Assembly: GCF_009906855.1 (NCBI RefSeq)
Contig: NZ_CP047650.1
Span: 5,704,001 to 5,768,000, forward strand
DNA length: 64,000 nucleotides
Source: Xylophilus rhododendri
Lineage (GTDB): Bacteria > Pseudomonadota > Gammaproteobacteria > Burkholderiales > Burkholderiaceae_C
Direction: 5' to 3'
Shown in pieces: positions 39,535 to 48,648 of the stretch. The notes below the pieces were generated by a model. It worked only from the letters and a program-made list of their open reading frames with translations, was not told the DNA's origin and ran no database searches. The position numbers and the translations under genes are program-made. The stretch's first letter is position 1; each line of letters starts with the position of its first letter.

Positions 39535-40545
39535 TTGCCGTCTTCCCAGCCGCCGCACGACCACGCGGAACACGACCACGATCATGACCACGCCGCCTGC
39601 GGCCATGACCACGGTCCCAAGCACATCTACATCTATTCGCCGGCCGGCGCGGTGCGCGACAAGGCGGCCTTCCGCCGTGGCGTCAAGCGCCTGCAGGCGC
39701 TGGGCCACGAGGTGGAGGTGGATGCCGACGCGCTGTCCTCGCACCAGCGTTTTGCCGGCGACGATGCGGCCCGTGTCGCCGCCATCCACCGGGCTGCCGC
39801 CAGCGGCGCCGACCTGGCCCTGATCAGCCGCGGCGGCTACGGCCTGACCCGCATCCTGCCCGCCATCGACTACGCCCGACTCGGCAAGGCGATCGCCGAC
39901 GGCATGAAGTTCGTCGGCTTCAGCGACTTCACCGCGCTGCAGATGGCCTTGCTGGCGAAGAACGGCGCCACCACCTGGGCCGGCCCCGGCCTGCTGGGCG
40001 ACTTCGGCTCGCCCGAGGTGGTGGACGACATCATGGAAGCCTGCTTCGACGACCTGCTCAGCGGCCATGGCGAAGGCAGCGGCTGGCGCATGCCCGCCAC
40101 GCCGCGCAGCGCGGCCAGCCAGGCGCCGGACGATGTCTACGTCCAGAAAGCCACGCTGTGGGGCGGCAACCTGGCGGTGATGGCCGGCCTGGTCGGCACG
40201 CCCTGGCTGCCGGCGGTGAAGGGCGGCGTGCTGTTCCTGGAGGATGTGAACGAGCATCCCTACCGGGTCGAGCGCATGCTGACCCAGCTGCTGATGGCCG
40301 GCATCCTGGGAAGGCAGAAGGCCATCGTGCTGGGCCAGTTCACGGATTTCCGCCTGACGCCGCACGACAAGGGCTTCAAGCTGCAGAGCGTGGTCGACTG
40401 GCTGCGTTCGCAGATCGATGTGCCGGTGCTGACCGGGCTGCCCTTCGGCCATGTGCCGACCAAGGTGCTGCTGCCGGTGGGGGCCAAGGTATCGCTGTCA
40501 GTGGAAGGCCGCGACGCCTTGATTTACTGGGGCCACGTGCACTAG
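39535..40545 (+). CDS. ldcA: LD-carboxypeptidase (peptidase S66) with His-rich N-terminus
   Basis: 336 residues from a TTG at 39535, the only start between the upstream stop in frame and the fold. The S66 triad is placed: Ser in FVGFSDFTALQ, Glu in LFLEDVNEHPYRVERM and His in GLPFGHVPTK; SRGGYGLTRILP is also typical. It trims L,D-bonds of recycled murein tetrapeptides in the cytosol. The first 28 residues form a His/Asp repeat (HDHAEHDHDHDH, then CGHDHG) not needed for catalysis, which looks like a metal-binding tail. Confidence 0.9.
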   Translation: MPSSQPPHDHAEHDHDHDHAACGHDHGPKHIYIYSPAGAVRDKAAFRRGVKRLQALGHEVEVDADALSSHQRFAGDDAARVAAIHRAAASGADLALISRGGYGLTRILPAIDYARLGKAIADGMKFVGFSDFTALQMALLAKNGATTWAGPGLLGDFGSPEVVDDIMEACFDDLLSGHGEGSGWRMPATPRSAASQAPDDVYVQKATLWGGNLAVMAGLVGTPWLPAVKGGVLFLEDVNEHPYRVERMLTQLLMAGILGRQKAIVLGQFTDFRLTPHDKGFKLQSVVDWLRSQIDVPVLTGLPFGHVPTKVLLPVGAKVSLSVEGRDALIYWGHVH

Positions 40546-40560
40546 GCACGCGGCGGTTTC

Positions 40561-41547
40561 TCAAGCGGCCGGATACAGGCCGTGCGAGCGGCCGAAAAGG
40601 CGGGCCATGGCCAGCAAGGCATCGATGTTGGGGGTGGCCACGCCGATGCGCAGGGCGATCTCGTGCACCGCCGTCACGATGCCGTCGAGTTCCATCGCAC
40701 GGCCGGCCTCCACGTCCTGCAGCATCGAGGTCTTGAAGGCACCCAGCTTGCGGGTGACGGCATGGCGGTCCTGCGGCGTCTCGGCGATGGCGCAGCCGAT
40801 GCGCTCGCCGACGGCCTGGGCCTCCAGCATGGCGTCTGCGCAGAAGCGGCGGGCCAGGGGGTCGTCGAGCACCCGGTCCACCGTGGCGCCGGTGATCGCG
40901 GTGATCGGGTTCATGGTGAGGTTGCCCCAGAGCTTGTACCAGAGGTGGTAGCGCACATCGGGCACCGCAGGGGCGTCGAAGCCGGCCTGTGTCAGCAGGC
41001 GGGAGACGGCTTCTGCACGGTCGCTGAGGCCGCCCTGGGGTTCACCCACGATCAGGCGATTGCCCATGGAACGGCGGGCCAGGCCCGGCTCCGGCGTGGA
41101 GGTGCTGGCATGCACCACGCAGGCGAGCACCTGGGAAAAGGGCAGGGCGGCGGCGATGCGGCCGCCCGGGTCCACGCTTTGCAGTGCCTGGCCATCCAGG
41201 CCTCCGATGCCCTGGCCGAACCACCAGGGCACGCCGTTCATGGCGGGCAGGATGCGGGTGCGGGCGCCGATCATGGGGGCCAGTTGCGCGGCCACCTCGG
41301 CGAGGGCGGGAGCCTTCACGGCGATGACGATCAGGTCCTGCTCGCCCAGGTCGGCGGTGCGGTCCGACAGCCGGGCAGCCGGTGCCTGCAGCGCGCCTTC
41401 GGGCTCCTGCAGCCGCCAGCCGTGCTGACGCAGCGCCTGTAGGGTGGCGCCGCGCGCCAGGGCGCTGACCTCATGGCCGCCGGCCGCGGCCAGCCGGGTT
41501 CCCATCAATCCGCCGATGGCACCGGCGCCTACGATTGCGATCCGCAT
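40561..41547 (-). CDS. panE: 2-dehydropantoate 2-reductase family (PanE/ApbA)
   Basis: 328 residues from the ATG at 41547. The NADP-binding start is RIAIVGAGAIGGLMGTRLAAAG, followed by VIAVKAP and the family C-terminal helix bundle with KLWGNLTMNPITAITGAT (catalytic Lys) and a late MLQDVEAGRAMELDGI block. It reduces 2-dehydropantoate to pantoate for coenzyme A, or a similar 2-oxo acid; Burkholderiales carry several such paralogues, so a pathway role is not certain. Confidence 0.88.
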   Translation of the reverse strand: MRIAIVGAGAIGGLMGTRLAAAGGHEVSALARGATLQALRQHGWRLQEPEGALQAPAARLSDRTADLGEQDLIVIAVKAPALAEVAAQLAPMIGARTRILPAMNGVPWWFGQGIGGLDGQALQSVDPGGRIAAALPFSQVLACVVHASTSTPEPGLARRSMGNRLIVGEPQGGLSDRAEAVSRLLTQAGFDAPAVPDVRYHLWYKLWGNLTMNPITAITGATVDRVLDDPLARRFCADAMLEAQAVGERIGCAIAETPQDRHAVTRKLGAFKTSMLQDVEAGRAMELDGIVTAVHEIALRIGVATPNIDALLAMARLFGRSHGLYPAA

Positions 41548-41616
41548 CTTTGCTGTCTCCTCATGTGGGCGCCGGGCAGCGCCTTCCGATGCGGGATTCT
41601 GCGGCATCGCGTCCGC

Positions 41617-42090
41617 TCAGCGGATCGGCATCTCCTTGATGCCCCTGCTGCCGAAGCCGGACTTGGCCGCTCCATCGGTCTGCTTGACCGGTGCCGCAGG
41701 CCCGACCTGGACCGGGACGGAATTGGCCGTGCCCGCCGTGCCTTGCCGGGTGAACACATTGACGTACATCAGGCCGTTGGCCGACGGTATGGCCGTCACC
41801 GTGATCGCGGACTTTCCTGGCTGCAGCGTCCGGGGGCCGGCATTGCCCAGCCTGAGGCCCTGGTCGGCACTGAAGCTCACCTTCACGGGGGGTGTCGAAG
41901 CGACATGCGAAAAGACGATGGTCACCGGATAGGGCTGGCCGACGGTGGCGATACCGCTGGTTTCGTAATCGATGGTCAGCGACTGGAACTGCGGCTTGGC
42001 CTGAGCCAGGTTGGCGAGGGCCAGCGATGCAGCGGCGGACACCAGTAGCAGACGGCGGGCATGGAGGATGGGTTTGGCAAAGTTTTTCAT
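41617..42090 (-). CDS. Secreted hypothetical protein coupled to the metalloprotease-like lipoprotein
   Basis: 157 residues with a signal peptide (LLLVSAAASLALANLAQA). The mature part is beta-sandwich-like (IDYETSGIATVGQPYPVTIVF, KVSFSADQGLRL), and ends in a flexible tail. I do not recognise a family; the pattern resembles CARDB/Ig-like periplasmic proteins. Its ATG overlaps the upstream stop as ATGA, so it is made together with the protease-like lipoprotein and may be its partner or inhibitor (inference). Confidence 0.65.
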   Translation of the reverse strand: MKNFAKPILHARRLLLVSAAASLALANLAQAKPQFQSLTIDYETSGIATVGQPYPVTIVFSHVASTPPVKVSFSADQGLRLGNAGPRTLQPGKSAITVTAIPSANGLMYVNVFTRQGTAGTANSVPVQVGPAAPVKQTDGAAKSGFGSRGIKEMPIR

Positions 42091-43769
42091 TGGATGCTCA
42101 CGGTGAAGCAGGTATCGGCCGAGGAATGCCTGTAGTCGCGCACGGCCATCAGGTAATCACCGGCGTCCAGCTGGGCGGAGGCGCTCTGGTATGCGGGTGA
42201 ATCCGTGACGCCACGCACGACGGTGCCCTTGGCGTTGGTGATGGAGAAGTCGGGGTCGCTATCGATCGGTCCGGTGACCTGCACTTGATAGAAACGCGGC
42301 TCGGTCACCGAGAACCTGAGGTAGCGGATCTGCCCGAGCTTGTTGCCCTCCGAATGGGGGTCAAGCGAGTTCGAGACACACAGGTTCTGCAAGGGCGTTC
42401 CGATGGCCAACTGCCCATACATCGGCAGTGCGTACGCGGAGCCGCCGTTGTTGGTTTCGCGTACCGCCCAGGCGTCATCCACGGCGGAACTGATGGACTG
42501 GGACTCCAGCAGCGGCGCCAGGTTGGCGGCAGCCTTGGGTGCCACCTGGGCCAGCGAGGCCTGGAACGAGTGGATGCCGGTGCTTGCGACCACCGAGCGG
42601 AAGGACCCCTTGAAGGCATCGACGATGGGAGCCAGTCCATCGGAGTCGTGCAGCTTGCGCAGCACATACCACAGAGAGTTCTCGTTGAACCAGCCCTTGT
42701 TGGCCGCAGGCGGCGTCGTCAGGTCCATCACGATGCTGGAGGACGCCGAATCGCCCTGGCTGTCCGTGTAGCGGCCGCTGTCCAGTGCGATCCCGGACCA
42801 GGCCGTAGCCCAGCCTTCGCTGAAGGCGAGGTTGCGGTCCAGCAGGTCGCGGGAGAAGTGACTGCCGCCTGGCGAGTCGTCGCGGCTTGCCGTGCGCTGG
42901 AAGTAGTGGGCCCATTCGTGGCTGATCACTGAAGCGTCGTATTCGTCGGTGTCCACGCCTTTCTTGCCGAGCAGCACCATCACGGGCAAGCCGGCGACCA
43001 TCCGGGTATGCGTGGTGCCGATGGCTCCTGCGGCGAGATTCACCGGGAGGGCCGGCGTGTTCTTCTCGCTCCACAGCACCGTGAGCAGAGGGAACACGGT
43101 GGCCGGTGCGGCCTGGAGCACCTTGGACTGGGACGTCTGGATGGTGTCGAGAATGGCGAAGGGCGCCGCCACGCGTTCCGTGTCGACCGAGGTGGTGCCA
43201 TCCGCAAGCCAGCCCGAGGGAATGACCAGGTCGTGCTTCAGCGCACCGGAGCCGATCAGGAAAAGCTCCTGCACCGCGGCGTAGACCTGGTCGCCTTCGG
43301 TGTTGTCCGCGACCTCCGCGGACGGAGCCGCCATGGCACTTGCGTCCTGGAACATCCGGGCCAAGACCCGCAGCTTGACCGAGCCGGGGCTTGGCACCGA
43401 CAGGGCGTAATGCCCTGCACCGTCGGTCCTGCCGCTGGCCAGTATTTTTCCGCCTATGTCCACGGCTTCGATGGCCACCATACGAACGGGTTTTCTGGTC
43501 TGGGCTGCGTAATCGAGCCCTCCGTCGGCCAGGGTCGGAACCGCCTCGAAGCTGACCGTGCCTTGCAACTCGACCCTGGCTTGCGGGGTGCTGGGCGCAC
43601 CGCCACCGGAATTCGTGTCGCCGTTACCGGTCCCGCCGGTGGTGCCGCCCCCGCCACCCGTCGCCGCCGCCGGGCTGGTGGTCGCGCCACCGCCGCCACC
43701 GCCGCACCCACTGACGACCAAGGCCGCCGCCCAAGCCAAGGCCATCGCCTGAAATCTCGAATTCGCCAC
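42087..43769 (-). CDS. Lipoprotein with HExxH zinc-metallopeptidase-like domain
   Basis: 560 residues from a GTG at 43769, 51 bases inside a longer frame; it gives a signal with lipobox LVVSGC, then a poly-Gly/Thr linker. An Ig/CnaB-like segment (about 70-145, SVKLRVLARM) precedes a protease-like domain with SHEWAHYFQ (His284, Glu285, His288) and a Glu 30 residues later in FSEGWATAW (Glu318), the gluzincin arrangement. A C-terminal beta domain (about 445-558, YQVQVTGPIDSDPDFSITNAKG) resembles pre-peptidase C-terminal domains. Probably a surface lipoprotein protease of unknown target. The family name is not known to me. Confidence 0.75.
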   Translation of the reverse strand: MANSRFQAMALAWAAALVVSGCGGGGGGATTSPAAATGGGGGTTGGTGNGDTNSGGGAPSTPQARVELQGTVSFEAVPTLADGGLDYAAQTRKPVRMVAIEAVDIGGKILASGRTDGAGHYALSVPSPGSVKLRVLARMFQDASAMAAPSAEVADNTEGDQVYAAVQELFLIGSGALKHDLVIPSGWLADGTTSVDTERVAAPFAILDTIQTSQSKVLQAAPATVFPLLTVLWSEKNTPALPVNLAAGAIGTTHTRMVAGLPVMVLLGKKGVDTDEYDASVISHEWAHYFQRTASRDDSPGGSHFSRDLLDRNLAFSEGWATAWSGIALDSGRYTDSQGDSASSSIVMDLTTPPAANKGWFNENSLWYVLRKLHDSDGLAPIVDAFKGSFRSVVASTGIHSFQASLAQVAPKAAANLAPLLESQSISSAVDDAWAVRETNNGGSAYALPMYGQLAIGTPLQNLCVSNSLDPHSEGNKLGQIRYLRFSVTEPRFYQVQVTGPIDSDPDFSITNAKGTVVRGVTDSPAYQSASAQLDAGDYLMAVRDYRHSSADTCFTVSIQ

Positions 43770-43931
43770 TGTTGTCCATCCGATTGTTGAAAAGCGGCGG
43801 ACTGTAGTGGGCACTGACAAGGGTTCGAGGCTGAAGTGACGAACGCCCTTTTCCGTGGGATGAAGCCCCGGTCTGGCGGGACGAAAATAGTTCTTGCGGA
43901 CTAGAAAGGCCGCGTCAATGAACCGGCCAGA

Positions 43932-44959
43932 TCACATCGCCGCCGTGCTGCCCCTTGCGCAAAGCTCGTACGGCAGGCTCACGCAATGCCCCTGCACCGC
44001 CTTTCCACGAATCAGCTGCACCAGCATCTGTGCCGCCACCCGCCCGATCTCCCGCGCGGCGTGCGCAGGCTGGTCAGCGGAGGCACCATCTGCTCGTTGC
44101 CCGGCAGGTCGTTGAAGCCGGCCACCGCCACCCGGCCCGGCACCGAAACGCCCAGCCGCAGCGCGGCCAGCAGGGCGCCCTGGGCCATGTCGTCGTTGCA
44201 GAAGAAGATCGCGTCCGGCGGCTCGGGCCAGGCCATCATGGCCTCGAACATGCGCGCGCCCAGGGCCAGCGAGGAGGGCTCGTCCACCAGTACCTCCAGC
44301 GCCGGGTCGTGCAGGCCCGCCTGCTGCAGGCTCTGGCGCCAGCCTTCAGCCCGCTGCAGCACCCGGGCATCGAGCTGGGCGCCGGCGAAGGCGATGCGTC
44401 GCGCGCCGCCGGCCAGCAGATGGGCCGTGATGTCGCGGCCGGCGTCCTGCTGCGAGAAACCGACGCAGTACACGCCCGGCTCGGCACTGGTCTCCATGGT
44501 GTGCACGCAGGGCAGGCCGCTGGCGGCGATGAGCTGGCGGGCGGTTTCGCTGCGCTCGAAGCCGGTCACGATCAGGCCGGCGGGGCGGTGCGCCAGCTGC
44601 TCGCGCAGCAGTTGCTCCTCTTCGCGCGGATCGTAGTGGGTGATGCCGATCAGCGCCTGGAAGCCCTCCGGCCGCAGGGTGCGCTGCACGCTCTCGATCA
44701 GGTCGACGAAGAGGGTGTTGCTCAGCAGCGGGATCAGCACCGCCACATGGTTGCTGTGGGCCGAAGCCAGGGCGCGGGCGGCCGGATCGGGCACATAACC
44801 CAGGGTGTCGGCGGCGGCGCGCACCCGCTCCACCAGGTCGAGCGCCACGGCCCGCTCGCCGCGCAGCGCGCGCGACACGGTGATGGGGCTGACGCCCGCC
44901 AGCTTGGCGACGTGCTGCAGGGTGACGCGGCCGGTGCCGCGGGTCTTGGTGCTGGTCAT
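43932..44959 (-). pseudogene. gntR: LacI-type gluconate regulator GntR, one-base frameshift near 44051
   Basis: The frame from the ATG at 44959 has the LacI helix-turn-helix (VTLQHVAKLAGVSPITVSRALRG) and most of the sugar-binding domain but then reads RTPRGRSGGWRHRCWCS and stops at 44012. The other frame continues with EIGRVAAQMLVQLIRGK to ..GSTAAM and TGA at 43932, the expected C-terminus. One base is missing, most simply a G in the GGG run at 44053-44051. Restored length is 342 residues, normal for LacI members. It lies divergent from gluconokinase with an operator-like palindrome between, so it is the gluconate repressor; if the shift is real, dimer function would be lost. Confidence 0.85.
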
Positions 44960-45035
44960 GCGGTGAGGAAAAGCAGGCTCATGCGCACGGGTTCTCAGGG
45001 GAAACCCGTATGCAGAAACGGTATGCAGGGAATTA

Positions 45036-45049
45036 GGATAGCGCTATCC
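45036..45049. promoter_or_regulatory. Palindromic LacI-family operator, GntR site
   Basis: GGATAGCGCTATCC is a perfect 14-bp palindrome with a central CG, the usual form of LacI-family operators. It sits between the divergent gntR and gntK genes, 58 bases before gntK. A direct repeat GTATGCAG at 45008 and 45021 lies just upstream. Confidence 0.65.
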
Positions 45050-45106
45050 GATAGAGGCGATGCCATCGTGCCCGCTCGTCGTGACGATTTCCGCGGACCG
45101 TGAGCG

Positions 45107-45640
45107 ATGACAGCAAACTTCGAAAATTCCAACAAGAACGCGACCTGGTGGGTCGTCATGGGCGTGTCCGGTTGCGGCAAGTCGAGCCTCGGCCAGGCGC
45201 TGGGGCAGGCGCTGGGCCTGCCGCTGATCGAGGGGGATGATTTTCACCCGGCGGCCAACATCGAGAAGATGCACCAGGGCATACCCCTCACCGACGCCGA
45301 TCGCGCCGGCTGGCTGGTGGCCCTGGGCCAGGCCCTGGCTTCGCACGCCGGTGGCGCGGTGCTGACCTGTTCCGCCCTCAAGCAGGCCTATCGCGACACG
45401 CTGCGCGCCGCCGTGCCGGGCCTGCGTTTCGTCTTCATGCAGATCAGCCCGCAGGAGGCGCTGCGCCGCGTCGAGGCACGCAAGGACACGCATTTTTTCT
45501 CCAGCAGCCTGGTCGACAGCCAGTTCGCCACGCTGCAGGACCCGAGCGGCGAGGCGGGCGTGATCGCCGTGCCGGCGACCGAACCGATCGCCGAACTGGT
45601 GCGGCTGGTCCGCGCCCGGGCGCCCGTGGCCAGCGCCTGA
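45107..45640 (+). CDS. gntK: Gluconokinase
   Basis: 177 residues, typical GntK. The P-loop is MGVSGCGKSSLGQALG, followed by EGDDFHPAANIEKMHQGIPLTDADRAGWL, the gluconate-binding segment of the family, and VLTCSALKQAYRDTLR. It phosphorylates gluconate to 6-phosphogluconate. It leads an operon with the permease 67 bases downstream and is next to the gluconate regulator. Confidence 0.95.
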   Translation: MTANFENSNKNATWWVVMGVSGCGKSSLGQALGQALGLPLIEGDDFHPAANIEKMHQGIPLTDADRAGWLVALGQALASHAGGAVLTCSALKQAYRDTLRAAVPGLRFVFMQISPQEALRRVEARKDTHFFSSSLVDSQFATLQDPSGEAGVIAVPATEPIAELVRLVRARAPVASA

Positions 45641-45707
45641 GGCGCGGCAGCAGGGAAGGCATGGTCGTCTTCCCCCAGATTTCCTTTTCATATCCGGAGA
45701 CAACCCC

Positions 45708-46997
45708 ATGGCAATCCTCGATGGCCAGAAAGTACCCTCGCGCCGCTGGCGCATCGGCGGCCTGCTCGGCCTCGGCGTGCTGGTCAATTACCTCGACCGG
45801 CTGAGCCTGTCGGTGGCCGCGCCGCAGATCAGCGCGGAACTGCATCTGTCGCCCGAACAGGTCGGCTTCTTCCTCTCGGCCTTCTTCTGGTCGTATGCGC
45901 TGCTGCAGGTGCCGGCCGGCATGCTGCTCGACCGTTTCGGCCCCACCCGGGTGGGCCGCTGGGGCGCCTTCTGCTGGGGCCTGGCCTCCACCATCACGGC
46001 GCTGGCCGGCGGCTGGGGCGGCATCTTCGCGGCGCGCATGCTGCTGGGCGTGGCCGAAGCGCCGGGCTTCATGGTGGGCTCCAAGGCCACCGGCTACTGG
46101 TTCCCGCGCGGCGAGCGTGCCTTCGCCACGGCGCTGTTCGACGCGGCGGCCAAGTTCTCCAACGTGATCGGCGTGCCGCTGGTGGCCTTCGTGGTGGTGG
46201 GCCTGGGCTGGCGCTGGGGCTTCGTGATGACGGCGGTGCTGAGCTTCATCTACTTCCTGGCCTTTTTGGTCATCTACCGCGACCCGAGCGCAGACACCAA
46301 ACTCTCGCCGCTGGAGCGCCGCTACATCGTCGAAGGCGGCGCGCAGCCCGAGGGCGTGCCCCCGGTCAGCGCCAGCGGCATGCTGGGCTACCTGCTGACG
46401 CAGCGCAAGGTCTGGGGCCTGACCATCGGCTTCGCCGCCTACGGCTACAGCTTCTACCTGTTCCTGACCTGGCTGCCGGGCTACCTGGTGCAGACCATGC
46501 ACATGAGCATCATCAAGTCGGCCGGCTTCGCCGCGATTCCCTGGATGGTGGCCACGATCTCCGATCTGGTGGTGGGCGGCTGGCTGATCGACAAGCTGAT
46601 CGCCAATGGCCACGAGGAGTCCCGCGTGCGCAAGACGGTGCTGGTCTCCGGCATGGTGCTGGGCCTGGCGGTGTTCGGCGCCACGCAGACCACCGACCCG
46701 GTCTGGGCCATCGTCTGGATCTCGATCGCGCTGGGCGGCCTGGCCGCCGCCGCGCCGGTGGGCTGGTCGCTGCCCTCGCTGATCGCACCGCGCGGCGGCG
46801 TGGGCACCGTCGGCGGGCTGATGAACTTCGGCAACAACCTGATGGGCGCAGCGGCGCCGATCGCCACCGGCTTCATCGTGGGCGCCACCGGCTCCTTCGG
46901 TAATGCCTTCCTGCTGGCGGGCGTGATCCTGGTGGTCGGGATCCTGTCCTTCGTGTTCCTGCTCGGGCGCATCGAGACGATCCCCGAGCCGAAATAG
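45708..46997 (+). CDS. MFS transporter, anion:cation symporter family (gluconate/hexuronate type)
   Basis: 429 residues with twelve helices. The start NYLDRLSLSVAAPQI and the segment WSYALLQVPAGMLLDRFGP are typical of the ACS family (GudP, ExuT, and similar sugar-acid symporters), which import hexonates and hexuronates with protons. The location after gntK indicates gluconate, or a related sugar acid, as the substrate. Confidence 0.88.
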   Translation: MAILDGQKVPSRRWRIGGLLGLGVLVNYLDRLSLSVAAPQISAELHLSPEQVGFFLSAFFWSYALLQVPAGMLLDRFGPTRVGRWGAFCWGLASTITALAGGWGGIFAARMLLGVAEAPGFMVGSKATGYWFPRGERAFATALFDAAAKFSNVIGVPLVAFVVVGLGWRWGFVMTAVLSFIYFLAFLVIYRDPSADTKLSPLERRYIVEGGAQPEGVPPVSASGMLGYLLTQRKVWGLTIGFAAYGYSFYLFLTWLPGYLVQTMHMSIIKSAGFAAIPWMVATISDLVVGGWLIDKLIANGHEESRVRKTVLVSGMVLGLAVFGATQTTDPVWAIVWISIALGGLAAAAPVGWSLPSLIAPRGGVGTVGGLMNFGNNLMGAAAPIATGFIVGATGSFGNAFLLAGVILVVGILSFVFLLGRIETIPEPK

Positions 46998-47003
46998 GAA
47001 GCC

Positions 47004-47510
47004 TCAGGGCTTGCCGAGATAGTCGCTCTTGCCGACCGGCACGCCGTTGTGCCGCAGGATGGCGTAGGCGGTCGTCACGTGGAAGAAGAAGTTCGGCAGC
47101 GCGAAATGCAGCAGATAGGGCTGGCCGGTGAAGGACCGGGCGCGCTCGCCGCTGCCCACGGTGACGGCGATGTCCTCGCTGCCGGCGAAGGCCTCGGCGG
47201 GCACGCTGGCGATGAAGTCCAGGGTCTTGCGGATGCGTTCGGCGAGCTGCTCGAAATCGGTCTCCGTGTCCTCGAAGGCGGGCGCCTTCTGGCCCGACAG
47301 GCGGGACACGGCGAGCTTGGCGGTATCGCAGGCGATCTGCACCTGTCCGGACAGCGGCAGCATGTCCGGCGCCAGGCGGGCCTGGACCAGCACCGCCGGT
47401 GCGATCTTGCGCGCGCTGGCGTCGGCCGCGGCCTTTTCCAGCACATGGGCCAGCTGGCCGAGGGAGTGGCGGAAGACGGTGGAGGACGCGTCGTACATCG
47501 AGAGGGACAT
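47004..47510 (-). CDS. DUF1993 domain-containing protein
   Basis: 168 residues. The DUF1993 family has a DinB-like four-helix fold; visible marks are MSLSMYDASSTVFRHSLGQLAHVLEKA at the start, LAPDMLPLSGQVQIACDTAK and NFFFHVTTAYAILRHNGV near the end. Cytosolic. The role is unknown. It converges on the gluconate permease with a gap of six bases. Confidence 0.85.
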   Translation of the reverse strand: MSLSMYDASSTVFRHSLGQLAHVLEKAAADASARKIAPAVLVQARLAPDMLPLSGQVQIACDTAKLAVSRLSGQKAPAFEDTETDFEQLAERIRKTLDFIASVPAEAFAGSEDIAVTVGSGERARSFTGQPYLLHFALPNFFFHVTTAYAILRHNGVPVGKSDYLGKP

Positions 47511-47573
47511 GGCGGTTTTTTCCGGTTGCGGTTCTGTGGAGCGGCCGGATGCTAGCCGCGCCGCCGGATGCCT

Positions 47574-47592
47574 GCGGGCCGCCGCGGCCCGC
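47574..47592 (-). terminator. Hairpin between the Bug and DUF1993 genes
   Basis: GCGGGCC and GGCCCGC form a 7-bp stem with a 5-base loop, 30 bases past the stop of the Bug gene on the minus strand. There is no T run, so termination would need help or it may not be a terminator. Confidence 0.3.
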
Positions 47593-47621
47593 CCCTACGC
47601 CGCGTGGGCGTTAGGCCCGCA

Positions 47622-48605
47622 TCACTCGGCCTCGATGCCGGCAGCCTTCACAATCCGGCCCCATTTTTGCGATTCGCCGGCCTGGAACTTCGCCAGTTCC
47701 TCGGGCGTGGTGGTGAACACCTCGGTGCCGGTCGGCTCGTAGAAGGCGGTGCGCGCGGCCTCGCTCCTGGCCGCATGCACCAGCAGCTCGTTGAGGCGGC
47801 GCACGACGGCCGGCGGGGTCTTGGCCGGCGCATAGGCGGCGAACCAGTAGCCCATCTCGTAGCCGGGCACGCCGGCCTCGGCGATGGTGGGCACATCGGG
47901 CGCCAGCGGCGAACGCTGCGCGCTCGACATGCCCAGCGCCCGCAGCTTGCCGGCCTTGACCTGGGGCAGGCCGGTGGCGGTGTCGGTGATCATCATGCTG
48001 ATCTGGCCGCCCAGCAGGTCGGTCACGGCCAGGGTGTTGCTCTTGTAGGGCACGTGCAGCAGCTTCACGTCGGCCATCTGCTGCAGCAGCTCGCCCGCCA
48101 TGCGGGACGAGGAACTGCCGCTGCCGAAGGAGTACTTGCCCGGCTCCTTCTTGGCCAGCGCCAGGAACTCGACCACCGACTTCGCCGGGAAATTGTTGTT
48201 GACCACCATGATCTGCCCGCCCTTGCCCAGGCCGGCGATGGGCGCGAAGTCCTTCACCGGGTCGTAGGGCAGCTTCTTGTAGAGGTGTTCGTTGGCCGCG
48301 TGGGTGGTGTTGGTGGTGATCAGCACCGTGTAGCCGTCGGCCGGCGCCTTGGCCACCTGCTGTGAGGCGATGAAGCCGCTGGCGCCGGCGCGGTTGTCGA
48401 TCACCACCGCCTGTTTGCTTTCTGCCGTGACGCCGTTGGCCAGGGCGCGGGCGATCTGGTCGGTGGCGGTGCCGGCGGCGAAGGGCACGACAAAGGTGAT
48501 CGGCTTGTCCGGAAAAGTCTGGGCCTGGGCGGGCAGGGCGCCCAGCCAGGCCAGGGCCATGGCGGCCAGGGCGGTGCGGCGGGGGGTGAGCGGTAGGTGC
48601 TTCAT
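47622..48605 (-). CDS. Bug-type tripartite tricarboxylate transporter solute-binding protein
   Basis: 327 residues with a signal peptide (LAAMALAWLGALPAQAQ). The Bug core is complete: ITFVVPFAAGTATDQIARALA, NRAGASGFIASQQVAKAPADGYTVL and LLHVPYKSNTLAVTDLLGGQISMM. It is last in the operon started by the AtuA pair, 43 bases downstream of the small AtuA-domain gene, so it probably captures the compound processed by them. No TctA/TctB genes nearby. Confidence 0.9.
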   Translation of the reverse strand: MKHLPLTPRRTALAAMALAWLGALPAQAQTFPDKPITFVVPFAAGTATDQIARALANGVTAESKQAVVIDNRAGASGFIASQQVAKAPADGYTVLITTNTTHAANEHLYKKLPYDPVKDFAPIAGLGKGGQIMVVNNNFPAKSVVEFLALAKKEPGKYSFGSGSSSSRMAGELLQQMADVKLLHVPYKSNTLAVTDLLGGQISMMITDTATGLPQVKAGKLRALGMSSAQRSPLAPDVPTIAEAGVPGYEMGYWFAAYAPAKTPPAVVRRLNELLVHAARSEAARTAFYEPTGTEVFTTTPEELAKFQAGESQKWGRIVKAAGIEAE

Positions 48606-48648
48606 GGTTCTTGTCTCCTGGTGTTGTCGTATCGAAATCGGTTTTTTT

